NCBI GenBank assembly: GCA_040755155.1
Contig: JBFMBP010000157.1
Span: 22,003 to 86,002 of the forward strand
Reading direction: 5' to 3'
DNA: 64,000 nt
Origin: Candidatus Omnitrophota bacterium
Lineage (GTDB): Bacteria > Hinthialibacterota > Hinthialibacteria > Hinthialibacterales > Hinthialibacteraceae
Part shown: in pieces, positions 1 through 8,262 of the stretch
Layout: each line of letters begins with the position of its first letter
How positions within the stretch are numbered: the stretch's first letter is position 1
Made by a program: the position numbers and the translations under genes
The notes under the pieces: model-generated
The model's database searches: none
What the model was told of the DNA's origin: nothing
What the model saw: only the letters and a program-made list of their open reading frames with translations

Positions 1-227
1 ATCATGGCGGCCAGGATTCTGGCTTCATGAATTCCCGAATCCCATAATTGTTGCGCCAATTCATGATCTTTTCCCGCTTCCTTGGCGATCGTCATTAGAA
101 TCGTAATGGAGACGCCATACGTATTCTCGGTTCTTATGCCGAACCGATCCATCGCCGCGAGATTAGCGGGATTGGCATATGATTTCAATCTCAAAATAAT
201 ATCGTTTGCCTTCACGATGACCGCCAT
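1..227 (-). CDS. DNA alkylation repair protein, AlkD-like (N-terminal part)
   Basis: The gene runs off the left edge, so only the first 75 codons are visible, reading leftwards from an ATG at 227-225. The protein begins MAVIVKANDIILRLKSYANP and continues with NLAAMDRFGI, NTYGVSI and HELAQQLWDSGIHEARILA. This is the characteristic start of the HEAT-repeat DNA glycosylase family of AlkD (COG4912), which removes positively charged alkylated bases without flipping them. No Shine-Dalgarno is obvious; instead a perfect 14-bp inverted repeat lies 4 bases upstream of the start. The gene is on the same strand as the oxidoreductase that ends at 292. Family recognition comes from this short stretch, so it is good but not certain. 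Confidence 0.8.
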   Translation of the reverse strand, partial: MAVIVKANDIILRLKSYANPANLAAMDRFGIRTENTYGVSITILMTIAKEAGKDHELAQQLWDSGIHEARILAAM

Positions 228-231
228 GTTC

Positions 232-273
232 GCAAAGGGATCGCGAGAGCCATCGATCCCGCGATCCCTTTGC
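232..273. repeat. Perfect 14-bp inverted repeat upstream of the alkD-like gene
   Basis: The arms are 232-245 (GCAAAGGGATCGCG) and 260-273, exact reverse complements with a 14-base loop. The hairpin lies between the stop of the oxidoreductase gene (292) and the start of the alkD-like gene (227). No T-run follows it on the minus strand, so it is not a classical terminator. It could be an attenuator, an mRNA-stabilising hairpin or a regulator-binding site. Confidence 0.7.
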
Positions 274-291
274 AATAGGCTATTCTTAGAT

Positions 292-1491
292 TTATAAATT
301 CAACTTCAATTCCATCTTCTTCATGTCCTTCATCATGCCGTCCCACGTCGCTTCCTCGCCGGAGTAAGCGGCGATGCGGCCGAGAACGCCCGTCAGCGTG
401 CTTTGCACGGCGTCTTCGCCGTGGTTGATGTATTGGCCGGAATGAATGGCTTTAACGAAATCCTTGACGTTATTGTTCACGCCGACGTCCCACGTCTCGT
501 CGTTATCGGTTCCCGGCCAGGGATTGTCGCCAGTGATTTTTACGGGGCCGCTGTAATGGGAATCGACGACGCCCTTGGAACCGTACATGCGGATGCAAAG
601 GTCGTCGTAACCTTTAGTGAACTGGGCGGAACTGAAATCGACTTTTACGTCGTTGGGATACCAAAACGTAACGATGAAATGATCCCAGCAATCGCCGACA
701 TCGACGCGGGCTTTGCGTCCGCCGGTTCCGCGCGCTTTGATGGGATGGGTTCCGATGTACCAGTTGGCGACGTCCAGAACATGGACGTTCTGTTCGACGA
801 TGATATCGCCGGAGAGGGGAATATCGAAGACCCAGTTGCGCAAGCGGTTTTCGTCGTCCGATGCGCCGGGGCGATTTTTGGGATCGAGCCGTCCGGCGTG
901 GTAGTAAACGTGGCCGAGAACGAGTTCGCCAATATCTCCCCGCCGCACGCGCTCGACGGCTTCCTTAAAACCAGGACTGTTACGGGTTTGAAAATCGACT
1001 AGGAAGTTCAACTTGCCTTTGGCCTTTTTGGAACTATCCAGAATGCTAAGGCAGCCGGGAGCGTCGACGGCCACCGGCTTGGCCATCCAGACATGCTTGC
1101 CCGCCTCGACGGCCATGGCTACTTGTTCGGGATGGTAATAGGGAGGGCTGGTAACGGCGACAGCATCCAGCTTGGATTGAATTAAATCGGCGTAGGTCTT
1201 AACGCCGAGATAGCAACGGGATGGTTCCACGTCGAAGCGATCGCGAATCACTTCCAGACGGTCTTCGAAGGGATCTTGCGCGGCGACGACTTTCATATCC
1301 TGGGGAGCGTTTTCCTGATACTTCTTGGCGACGAAGTTGCCGCGTCCGCCGCAGCCGAGGATGCCGATCTCGATGGCGGAATTGGCCGGAGCGCCATAGA
1401 TGGATGAAGGTTTGACGAACATCATTCCCGCTGCGCCCGCCGCCGAGGCTTTTAGAAAACTGCGCCGATTGTCTTTTGGTTTTTGCGTCAT
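292..1491 (-). CDS. Tat-exported GFO/IDH/MocA family oxidoreductase (copy 1)
   Basis: A 399-residue NAD(P)-dependent sugar-type dehydrogenase. The N-terminus carries a twin-arginine signal (NRRSFLKASAAGAAG), so the folded, cofactor-loaded enzyme is probably exported to the periplasm. The Rossmann fold follows (IEIGILGCGGRGNF). The lysine motif, usually EKP, reads MAKPVAVDAPGC here. The start is the ATG at 1491 because AGGAGG sits about 7 bases upstream; a longer reading frame to 1533 lacks a ribosome site. The closest relative in this window is the protein at 13968-15164, with which it shares VAVDAPGC and the general architecture. Downstream, a sodium-solute symporter gene is transcribed in the same direction, so the pair may handle the same sugar derivative. 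The substrate is unknown. Confidence 0.9.
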   Translation of the reverse strand: MTQKPKDNRRSFLKASAAGAAGMMFVKPSSIYGAPANSAIEIGILGCGGRGNFVAKKYQENAPQDMKVVAAQDPFEDRLEVIRDRFDVEPSRCYLGVKTYADLIQSKLDAVAVTSPPYYHPEQVAMAVEAGKHVWMAKPVAVDAPGCLSILDSSKKAKGKLNFLVDFQTRNSPGFKEAVERVRRGDIGELVLGHVYYHAGRLDPKNRPGASDDENRLRNWVFDIPLSGDIIVEQNVHVLDVANWYIGTHPIKARGTGGRKARVDVGDCWDHFIVTFWYPNDVKVDFSSAQFTKGYDDLCIRMYGSKGVVDSHYSGPVKITGDNPWPGTDNDETWDVGVNNNVKDFVKAIHSGQYINHGEDAVQSTLTGVLGRIAAYSGEEATWDGMMKDMKKMELKLNL

Positions 1492-1550
1492 TTTATTTTC
1501 CTCCTGCGTATGCGATAAGGTTTTTTTTATCATTACTAACTCATGTTACG

Positions 1551-1586
1551 CGCCTGGGAGTGCGGGCGTCCCGCCCGCAAGTTGGT
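1551..1586. repeat. Interspersed palindromic element of the GCGGGCGTCCCGCCCGC type
   Basis: TGCGGGCG at 1561-1568 and CGCCCGCA at 1572-1579 form a perfect 8-bp hairpin with a 3-base loop, preceded by CCTGGGAG. Translated on the plus strand it yields GSAGVPPASW, a signature seen in spurious reading frames across many bacterial genomes. It is therefore an extragenic repeat and not part of a gene. Confidence 0.6.
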
Positions 1587-1842
1587 GAAACCGTCACAGA
1601 ACGGCGCATTGGCACTATTTCTGCAGCGTTATTGAATCACGTAACCGCGAAATAATGGAGAAATCCACAAAATTTTTGAATCGCGGATATCGTGGATTCT
1701 TATGGATTTCACGGAGAAATCTATCCCGAAGAGCGATTCCTTGCTCTAACTTTTTTTTCGTGTTTTTCCTTTTCCTTTCGCGTTTTCGTGATTCAAGCGA
1801 CGATTGCAATAGATGCCTTTAATATATGAGCGAGTAGAAAAA
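1587..1842. other. Gene-free spacer with degenerate repeat-like sequence
   Basis: No convincing coding signal, RNA gene or promoter is visible. The stretch 1640-1800 is a run of low-information A/T-rich phrases (TCGCGTTTTCGTGATTCAA and similar) resembling decayed interspersed repeats. A 64-codon open frame on the minus strand is very rich in Arg and Lys and has no ribosome site. Confidence 0.4.
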
Positions 1843-3567
1843 TCAATCTTCCGGCAAATAGGGATACCATGTTTTCCATAAAATGAGAACTCCCGCTAAG
1901 AAAACCGAAAAAGTAATGGCGGCGGCCGTCCAATCGTGAATGACGGAATAGACGGGAGTAAGGTAAAGGCAAAGTAAGGCGATCATGCCGATCGCGCAAT
2001 TAAAGAGATCGCGCATGAAAGTTTCGCTTTTCGCTCGGAGGCCGCCGTCGTCCATTCCCCGCCGCACCGGTCCCCAGAAACCGCCAGGGTGAACGGCGCC
2101 ATAGAAAAGACGCAGCGTTTCAGCGTTCGTCGGCGCTGTCGAATAGGTTGCTATGATGGCGGCTGCCAAGGAAGAGAGGACGATGACGCCAAGCGATAGA
2201 TATGGCGGCGCGCCGGGATAGAAAAAGGTGAGAAAGAAACAAACCGCCATGCCAACGCTCGTAGAACCGGCTACGCCCCAAGCGTTGAAGCGCCACCAAT
2301 ACCACCGCAAAATATTGGGAACCAGAAAACCGGCGGTGAATACCATGAGAATCCAGGTCCAGATCGTCGTAATGGATTGGGCTTGCATTCCTATTAACAA
2401 GCCGGCGATAACGATAAGGATAGAAGAAATATAGCTTGCGCGGGTCAATTCGCGATTGGAGGCGTTGGGTTTAATCAGTCCATGATAAATATCTTCTACA
2501 AGATAGGCCGCTCCCGAATTGATGGTGGAATCGAAGGTGGACATGAAAGCGGCCAAGAAGCCCGCCAGAACCAGCCCCTTCAATCCGATGGGCAGATAAA
2601 CGTCGAGGACGTGGGGCAGCGCCATTTCCGGATCGGTGATTCCTTGGATGCCGACGACGGCCAGGGCGGTAATGCCGATGCACATGGCCCAGCGGGTAAC
2701 CAGGAAGAAGCCCCAGGCGGCGCCTACTTTACTGGCGTCGCGCGAGGAGCGCGTAGAAAGAAAACGCTGGAATTCGTGCAGCGTAAAGGGGCCGCCCGCG
2801 TTGAGCATTATTCCTTTCGCTATCCAAGCAATGCAGAGGAGGCCGAAGAATTGAAAATCGGTTCCGGCCAAATAAGTCGGTTCCCAGGCGGGCGCGAGGC
2901 TCAACCAACCGTCGGGAACGGAGGCGGACAAAGATTCGAAAGTGAATTGGCTGGCGCAGATAACGGCGACGACGGCGGCGGCGATGGTCAAAATCGCCGT
3001 CTGGATAACATCGGTAACGATTACGCTGTATAAACCGCCAAGGATAACATAGATGGATGTTACGCCGAAGACGAGAAACGCTCCAGCGTCTTTAGAGAGG
3101 GGAAGATAGACGGATATAAACTTGCCGATGCCTTGATAATCGTAAGCGATCATGCAGACGGTAGTGATCACCGAGGCAAAGGCGTAGAGCTGGCGGGCGA
3201 TCATGCCGTCCAGCCCTTTGCCGAATCGCGTTTCCATCCATTGCGCGCCGGTGAGGACGGCGGAGCGGCGCACCCACTTGCCCGCAAACGTCATGTACGC
3301 CGCCGGAATCAAAAAACCCCAGGACCAATGAATCCACATGCCCTTAAGGCCCATCGTGTAAAACATGGCCACGATCCACATCGTGCCGGTGATGTCGTAC
3401 GTAGAAACGCTGCCGGAAATGGATATCCAGAGCCAATGAAGACGGCGTCCAGCCAGAAAATAACTCTCGACGTTTTCCGACGCTTTTTTGCGCAAGTGAA
3501 AGCCGAGATAAACGACGCCGATGACGTAGATCAAGAGGATGGCGATATCGACGGGATGTAGTTTCAT
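1843..3567 (-). CDS. Sodium:solute symporter (SSS family)
   Basis: A 574-residue inner-membrane transporter of the solute:sodium symporter family, which includes SGLT- and sialic-acid-type carriers. The first membrane segment (DIAILLIYVIGVVYLGF) is followed by a SENVESYFLAGRRL-like motif, the family's TM1-TM2 loop, and there are about 13-14 hydrophobic segments in all. The start at 3567 (MKLHPVD) is chosen because GGAA lies 7 bases upstream and because the family normally starts just before TM1; an in-frame ATG at 3591 has no ribosome site. The gene lies upstream of the Tat oxidoreductase ending at 292 and is on the same strand, suggesting uptake of the same sugar or sugar acid. The substrate cannot be read from the sequence. 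Confidence 0.9.
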   Translation of the reverse strand: MKLHPVDIAILLIYVIGVVYLGFHLRKKASENVESYFLAGRRLHWLWISISGSVSTYDITGTMWIVAMFYTMGLKGMWIHWSWGFLIPAAYMTFAGKWVRRSAVLTGAQWMETRFGKGLDGMIARQLYAFASVITTVCMIAYDYQGIGKFISVYLPLSKDAGAFLVFGVTSIYVILGGLYSVIVTDVIQTAILTIAAAVVAVICASQFTFESLSASVPDGWLSLAPAWEPTYLAGTDFQFFGLLCIAWIAKGIMLNAGGPFTLHEFQRFLSTRSSRDASKVGAAWGFFLVTRWAMCIGITALAVVGIQGITDPEMALPHVLDVYLPIGLKGLVLAGFLAAFMSTFDSTINSGAAYLVEDIYHGLIKPNASNRELTRASYISSILIVIAGLLIGMQAQSITTIWTWILMVFTAGFLVPNILRWYWWRFNAWGVAGSTSVGMAVCFFLTFFYPGAPPYLSLGVIVLSSLAAAIIATYSTAPTNAETLRLFYGAVHPGGFWGPVRRGMDDGGLRAKSETFMRDLFNCAIGMIALLCLYLTPVYSVIHDWTAAAITFSVFLAGVLILWKTWYPYLPED

Positions 3568-3764
3568 ACGCGTTTCCGATTGCATACCCATTATTTTTGC
3601 CGGTTAGGCGTTGCGCCGATCCGGGAGATCTTGGAGTTTCGATTATTCAAAATTTAAAGAAGAATAGGAAGGGGGGCGAAAAAATAAATTGCATCGATGA
3701 TGGATGACATCTTCAACCATGTGAGGATCAATCGCGTTGGAGAGGCGGATGAGATCGAATTTCT

Positions 3765-4874
3765 CTATCGATTCAAAAGCGGCGGCAGATCGTCCATCTT
3801 ATCCAAAACGATTACGCCGATTTTTTTAAAAAATGGAATATAGATTTTCTGCAACTTATTCGCATTACATCCGATCGATATTACCCGCAAATCGTCCCTC
3901 AGCCAGCGCGCCGAAAGAAGCGTAGTGGATATATCGCCTACGATGGCAATATTCGCAGGCATCGAAGGCAGGAGCGCCTCGAAAGATGCGTTGGCCGGGA
4001 TTAATTGGGTATTTTGAAATTTCAATAATCCAATCTCGTCTTCGCCGATTTGACGCGGATGATATTTTATAGCCGCTTTTCCACCGTTCCGTGTAATCGT
4101 TTCCACTAATTTGATCATTTCCGGACGGTAATTGGGTATGCGGTCCATAATCGTAACGTGGGGTAAAGTTAACAATATATCGATATTTTGCAAACAAGTT
4201 ATATCCATGCCGGAGGCCAGCAATAATTGTTGAGATAACGATCGAATCGCCGAATGAGAAAAAAGACTGGCCGAAGCTTTATGATGAATAGTTTTTTTTA
4301 TAATGGGATGAACATGCTCCGGGAATGCCAGCCAGCATTCATCAATATATTTGGAGGCGCCGACGATCGCTGGTTGATCCCACCAAATCCCATAAAAGAT
4401 TTTCTTTAGCCATTGATCGAATAGGATATTCCTCAGGCGATGGTTGTTTCTTCTCACATAAGTACACATGCCGTCGTCCAAATAAATACCCGTTACGCTC
4501 TCATTTATTCTTCTCGCATGATGAATTAGGTATTGAAATTCGTACCGGCGGTCGTTGCCCGTATAAATCTTGACTGGACGTATATGTTCGGCCAAAGAAC
4601 GCAAAGACGATATCAATTTCTTGCGATGGTTCCATTTTTCAATCGCAGGCAATCCGCGGCCGGAGAAGGCATGAACTTCTAGGAAGGGACTATCTTTCCA
4701 TTGTTTTGTTTGTTCGATATACAGATTATCCTCCAGGGAAATCTGGTCGATAAAGCAAAGATAAGCGTTTTCTTCTTCCCTTTTCGATAAAGCAATGCCG
4801 CTTGCCAAAAAAAGATTAAGCGGCGTTGAAATCATATAGAGAGCATTAAGTTTTCGATTGTTTTCATCGTTCAT
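3765..4874 (-). CDS. Putative sialyltransferase-like glycosyltransferase (GT52/polysialyltransferase type)
   Basis: A 369-residue protein without signal peptide. It shows three motifs that bacterial GT-B sialyltransferases share: D-D-G at 133-135 (in IYLDDGMCTY), H-P at 272-273 (KYHPRQ) and a serine/threonine pair at about 316-318 (VGDISTTLL). In those families the acidic residue and histidine are catalytic and the Ser/Thr binds the CMP phosphate. The N-terminus ALYMISTPLNLFLASG is also typical. It could thus decorate a surface glycan with sialic acid or a related sugar, but no CMP-sialate synthesis gene is present here. There is no good ribosome site; the start lies 2 bases after the stop of a glycosyltransferase-2 remnant, so translation may be coupled. 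Assignment rests on motifs only. Confidence 0.6.
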   Translation of the reverse strand: MNDENNRKLNALYMISTPLNLFLASGIALSKREEENAYLCFIDQISLEDNLYIEQTKQWKDSPFLEVHAFSGRGLPAIEKWNHRKKLISSLRSLAEHIRPVKIYTGNDRRYEFQYLIHHARRINESVTGIYLDDGMCTYVRRNNHRLRNILFDQWLKKIFYGIWWDQPAIVGASKYIDECWLAFPEHVHPIIKKTIHHKASASLFSHSAIRSLSQQLLLASGMDITCLQNIDILLTLPHVTIMDRIPNYRPEMIKLVETITRNGGKAAIKYHPRQIGEDEIGLLKFQNTQLIPANASFEALLPSMPANIAIVGDISTTLLSARWLRDDLRVISIGCNANKLQKIYIPFFKKIGVIVLDKMDDLPPLLNR

Positions 4875-4876
4875 TT

Positions 4877-4996
4877 CTAGGATTCATCGTCCAACGCGAC
4901 GATTTCGTCCGCCCAGGCAACGCTGTTCAGGCAACGTTTTACGCATTGCGAATCGTTATGAGTGATAACAAGCGCTCTGACGGCGAGGCGGTTCAT
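4877..4996 (-). pseudogene. Truncated family-2 glycosyltransferase (N-terminal remnant)
   Basis: A 39-codon frame that reads MNRLAVRALVITHNDSQ, then KRCLNSVAWADEIVALDDES, then stop. It matches the first beta-alpha-beta unit of GT2 enzymes of the WaaE/LpsA type (VITxNEExxIxRCLxSVxWADEIVVxDxxSTD) and breaks off exactly where the STDGT motif should follow. The rest of the domain is absent: the next gene is a different glycosyltransferase family. The likely history is a deletion that fused the 5' end of a GT2 gene to the promoter-proximal side of the sialyltransferase-like gene. It may survive as a short translated leader. Confidence 0.65.
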
Positions 4997-5004
4997 AGAT
5001 ATTC

Positions 5005-5700
5005 TCATTTCATGGCCACAGTAGGTTTTTCGCTGGTTTTTGGTTCCTTCTCTTTTTTTCCATAAATAGGAGTTAGCAACTCCACCCCCCGAATGGCGGT
5101 AATAATGTCTTGATTGTCGTTATTCGTGGAAAATTCCCAACAGATTACATACCAATCGGGATGAATCCCCGATGATGTTTTATAGGGGTAAATGTGGGCT
5201 TTCCGTATGTCGTCGCCAAAACGCCTGATTTTCTTGTTCAAGGAGTTTTGCGTACAAACGGTCTCCCCTTCCAGCGAAAACGATGGATTGAAATTGGCGC
5301 TTTGCACGTAAAATCCGAAGGGGCTTTTGCCCGGATCGAAATAGCATGAGCCTTTCGGCGAGGCGGGCAGGCCGCTCAAACTCGTCTTGTCGCCCGCTTG
5401 TGGACCGCATTCGAACAACAATCGCAACAGAATATTGGTGGTCTGGGAATAAAACCCCGCTCGCACAATCGACGTAGCGTCCTGAATACCGAAGGAGTAT
5501 TTGGCGATAAGCATATATTCGACGAGGCGGTCTTTTTTTAGGAATAATCCCTGCGCCGGGCCTTTTACTACGATTTCATCTTCCGGTTTCAAATCCAATC
5601 CCAAATTCTGGAACACTTTTTCCAAAGGCGGTTCCTCCTGGCCGAAGCCGAACGACGCCGCGGCCATTGCCATCAATACTATTGCTAGAATTCGTTTCAT
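5005..5700 (-). CDS. Exported protein of unknown function
   Basis: A 231-residue protein with a clear Sec signal peptide (MKRILAIVLMAMAAASFGFG, cleavage after about residue 20). The ATG at 5700 is chosen because AGGAGG is 6 bases upstream; the frame stays open to 5751 but without a ribosome site. The mature part has a few scattered cysteines and no recognisable enzyme motif. It ends in a short charged tail (KKEKEPKTSEKP). It lies between a VanY-type peptidase gene and the glycosyltransferase remnant, all closely spaced on the minus strand, so an envelope role is plausible, but function is not known. Confidence 0.75.
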   Translation of the reverse strand: MKRILAIVLMAMAAASFGFGQEEPPLEKVFQNLGLDLKPEDEIVVKGPAQGLFLKKDRLVEYMLIAKYSFGIQDATSIVRAGFYSQTTNILLRLLFECGPQAGDKTSLSGLPASPKGSCYFDPGKSPFGFYVQSANFNPSFSLEGETVCTQNSLNKKIRRFGDDIRKAHIYPYKTSSGIHPDWYVICWEFSTNNDNQDIITAIRGVELLTPIYGKKEKEPKTSEKPTVAMK

Positions 5701-5747
5701 TATTCCCCTCCTCATAGAGTAGAAGAGGCTTCCAGCCTCTTTGATTT

Positions 5748-6470
5748 TCAACCATTAGGAAAAAGAATCGGATTGACTCCTTTAATCCACTTTTCCGTGA
5801 ACTCTTTCATTAAATGCGGAGTAAAGGAGCTGAATCCCTCCACTTCGCGGACGCATACGAATTTACGCAAATCGATTGTTATAAACTTGCGCAAGAAGGG
5901 AATAGAATCTTCCGCGAAACTCCAATGCCAGGGTTCGTAAGCGTAGCCCGTACGCGAGGAATCGTTGGTATAGGTTTCGTAAAATCCATATTTCTCCGCG
6001 TTTCCCATGAGCCAAGAATACATATCGCCATATACGCCGCCTTTTTTATAATGGCGTTCCAACAGCATTTCCTCCGGCTTCGGCTGGGATAGATCGACGA
6101 GATCGGCGTCGGTTCCCCAATGATGCCGCGACGTTCCCGGCAAGCTGGAATATTGCAGGATGGAGCGGAATTTTTCTTCCGGCGTCATTTTCGTTTTATT
6201 CATGGAGCGGTATTTCCGGTTCCATATTCTCAGCTGCCGGTCGAAGGAACGATAACCCGAAACGATGTGGATTTTGATTCCTTCCGTCAGCGCGGCTTTA
6301 CGCATAGACATATAAGCCTCGGCGGCGCTTGGCCGCAGCGGAACGTCCTTTCCGGCGAGTGGCGGTCGTTTTTTTCCCGCCAATTCCAATTCGGATATCT
6401 CATCCACGCTTCGGCTGGCGGAGACGGCAAGCGTTGAACAGGAAGCGAGAATAAACGATCGGCGATTCAT
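5748..6470 (-). CDS. D-alanyl-D-alanine carboxypeptidase, VanY/M15 (LAS) family
   Basis: A 240-residue zinc peptidase that trims the terminal D-Ala of peptidoglycan stem peptides. The LAS metal motif is visible as SRHHWGTDADL (first His and Asp ligands), and the second half as EPWHWSF (third His). SGYRSFDRQLRIW is the substrate-side motif that precedes them. The N-terminus MNRRSFILASC combines a twin arginine with a possible lipobox (LASC), though the hydrophobic stretch is short, so Tat export is the safer reading. The start at 6470 has AGAGGG just upstream. It is the first gene of a minus-strand run with the unknown exported protein and the glycosyltransferases. Confidence 0.88.
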   Translation of the reverse strand: MNRRSFILASCSTLAVSASRSVDEISELELAGKKRPPLAGKDVPLRPSAAEAYMSMRKAALTEGIKIHIVSGYRSFDRQLRIWNRKYRSMNKTKMTPEEKFRSILQYSSLPGTSRHHWGTDADLVDLSQPKPEEMLLERHYKKGGVYGDMYSWLMGNAEKYGFYETYTNDSSRTGYAYEPWHWSFAEDSIPFLRKFITIDLRKFVCVREVEGFSSFTPHLMKEFTEKWIKGVNPILFPNG

Positions 6471-6721
6471 GGCCCTCTTTCTTTTCATCATTCATACGGA
6501 TCGGTAAAAATCCGAATCTACTAGCATAAAACCAAACCAGTCAATTGCAAGAAGGCGGAGGGAAAGAAGAGAAACGGAGAAGGATTTGACGAATATCGCC
6601 GCCGTTCTTCAATTCCCCTTTTCCGCTCACCGCAGATCAAGGTATCATGTTTTCGGCTCTTAGGCTCCCCAACGAACGAGGAAAGCATATTGAAATCGAA
6701 AAAAGATTGGAGTGAAGCAAG

Positions 6722-8101
6722 ATGACGGAAAGAATCGCCACATCACGCAGAAGTTTTTTGAAAGCCGCCGGCGTTGGCGCGGCGGCGGGTTTGACCGCTT
6801 CCCAATACAGCGCCTTCGCCAGCGAAGAAGGCGCAAATAAAAAAATCAATGTCGCCGTGATCGGCGTAGGCGGACGAGGCAGCGATCTTTTGCGATGGGT
6901 GAAGCGCAAAGATCAAGCGAAAATCGTCGCCGTTTGCGACGTCTACGTTAAACGGCGCAAGGCAGCGGCGCGGACGGCGGAACTGGATCCCGAAAACGAA
7001 AAGGATTGCACCGGCGATTATAAGCAAATTCTCGATCGCGAAGACGTCGACGCCGTCATCATCGCGACTCCCGATCATTGGCACGCTCCCATTGCCATCG
7101 CCGCCATGGAAAAGGGCAAAGACGTTTATCTGGAAAAACCCATGACCCATACCGTCGACGAAGCGCGCCAGGTTTGGGAAACGCAGGTCAAAACCAACCG
7201 CGTGCTACAGGTCGGCAGCCAAACCACCTCCAGCCGCCAGTGGTGGAAAGCCAAACAAGCCATTAAAGACGGCATGATCGGCAAACTCATCATGAGCCAA
7301 GGCTCTTATCACCGCAATTCCGATGGCGGCGAATGGAACTGGAGCATCGACGAAAACGCCGGTCCCAAAGCCCAAGGCGACGGCTATATCGATTGGGACG
7401 CGTGGCTGGGCAACGCTCCCAAGCGCGATTGGGACGCCGACCGCTTTTTCCGCTTCCGTAAATTCTGGGATTATTCCGGCGGCATTGCCACCGACCTCTT
7501 CTATCACGTCATGGCTCCATTGAACATCTGTTGGCCGGAAGCTCAATTCCCCTACAAGGTTATGGGATCGGGCGGCATCTACGTCTTCAAGGATACGCGC
7601 GAAGTTCCCGACACTTTCGCCTTCATGGCGGAATACCCTGGCGAACATCAAGTCGTCCTCAGTTCCAGCATGGCCAACAACACACACATCCCCGGCCTCA
7701 TCCGCGGCCATGAAGGCACCATCGTCATGGTCGAACACGGCCAATTCGAAGGCTCGACTCCCTTTATCACCGTCATGGGCCAACGCCCCTACCAAAAGCA
7801 ATTCGAAGAGAAATATAAGGAGCGCCTCGTAACCATCAAACGCCTTGACGGCGACGGCAAGGAAGTGGAAGAAAAAGTCGTGCGCATCAATACGGAAGAA
7901 GAAGGCGACAAGCCCTGGCGCGATCACATGGATAACTTCCTCGACTGCGTCAAATCCCGCGAAGCGCCGGTTTTAAACGCCCAGACCGCCTTCAAAGCGA
8001 TGGTAACCATCGCCATGTCGGTCGAATCCTACCGCCAAGGCCGCGTTCTCTACTTCGACGATAAGAAACTGCGCGTAACCACCCGCCCCCCGCAAGCCTA
8101 A
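6722..8101 (+). CDS. Tat-exported GFO/IDH/MocA family oxidoreductase (copy 2)
   Basis: A 459-residue exported dehydrogenase. A Tat signal ([17 protein letters not shown]) is followed by the NAD(P)-binding loop [14 protein letters not shown] and the catalytic-lysine motif YLEKPMTH. The sequence is longer than copies 1 and 3, and the C-terminal half ([27 protein letters not shown]) matches the Bacteroides/Planctomycete-type subfamily often linked to glycan breakdown. GGAG precedes the ATG by 11 bases. It is transcribed alone, divergently from the VanY gene, and ends at a strong terminator at 8124-8162. Confidence 0.9.
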   Translation: MTERIATSRRSFLKAAGVGAAAGLTASQYSAFASEEGANKKINVAVIGVGGRGSDLLRWVKRKDQAKIVAVCDVYVKRRKAAARTAELDPENEKDCTGDYKQILDREDVDAVIIATPDHWHAPIAIAAMEKGKDVYLEKPMTHTVDEARQVWETQVKTNRVLQVGSQTTSSRQWWKAKQAIKDGMIGKLIMSQGSYHRNSDGGEWNWSIDENAGPKAQGDGYIDWDAWLGNAPKRDWDADRFFRFRKFWDYSGGIATDLFYHVMAPLNICWPEAQFPYKVMGSGGIYVFKDTREVPDTFAFMAEYPGEHQVVLSSSMANNTHIPGLIRGHEGTIVMVEHGQFEGSTPFITVMGQRPYQKQFEEKYKERLVTIKRLDGDGKEVEEKVVRINTEEEGDKPWRDHMDNFLDCVKSREAPVLNAQTAFKAMVTIAMSVESYRQGRVLYFDDKKLRVTTRPPQA

Positions 8102-8123
8102 GCGCAGTTTGGTTGACGCTAAT

Positions 8124-8162
8124 AAAGGCGTCCGATTCGACAAGATTCGGACGCCTTTTTTA
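8124..8162 (+). terminator. Rho-independent terminator after the oxidoreductase
   Basis: AGGCGTCCGA at 8126-8135 pairs with TCGGACGCCT at 8147-8156 (10 bp, 11-base loop), followed by a run of T. It ends the plus-strand oxidoreductase gene. An A-rich stretch on the other side may also let it work for the convergent gene at 8263. Confidence 0.9.
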
Positions 8163-8262
8163 TAGAATCCCAATAGGTATTCCAAAAAAAAACGTCGATT
8201 AGGGCAGGAAAATTGCATTTTTAAATTAATCCAAGGATTCAAATCGTTTTCCCATGACTCGC

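Noticed and set aside
403-1002. 199-codon open frame on the plus strand
   Set aside because: Antisense to the first Tat oxidoreductase gene; no ribosome site or domain.
1615-1809. 64-codon Arg/Lys-rich minus-strand frame
   Set aside because: It reads through degenerate repeat-like sequence without a ribosome site and does not resemble a protein.
7205-7927. 240-codon open frame on the minus strand
   Set aside because: Antisense to the second Tat oxidoreductase gene; composition typical of a mirror frame.
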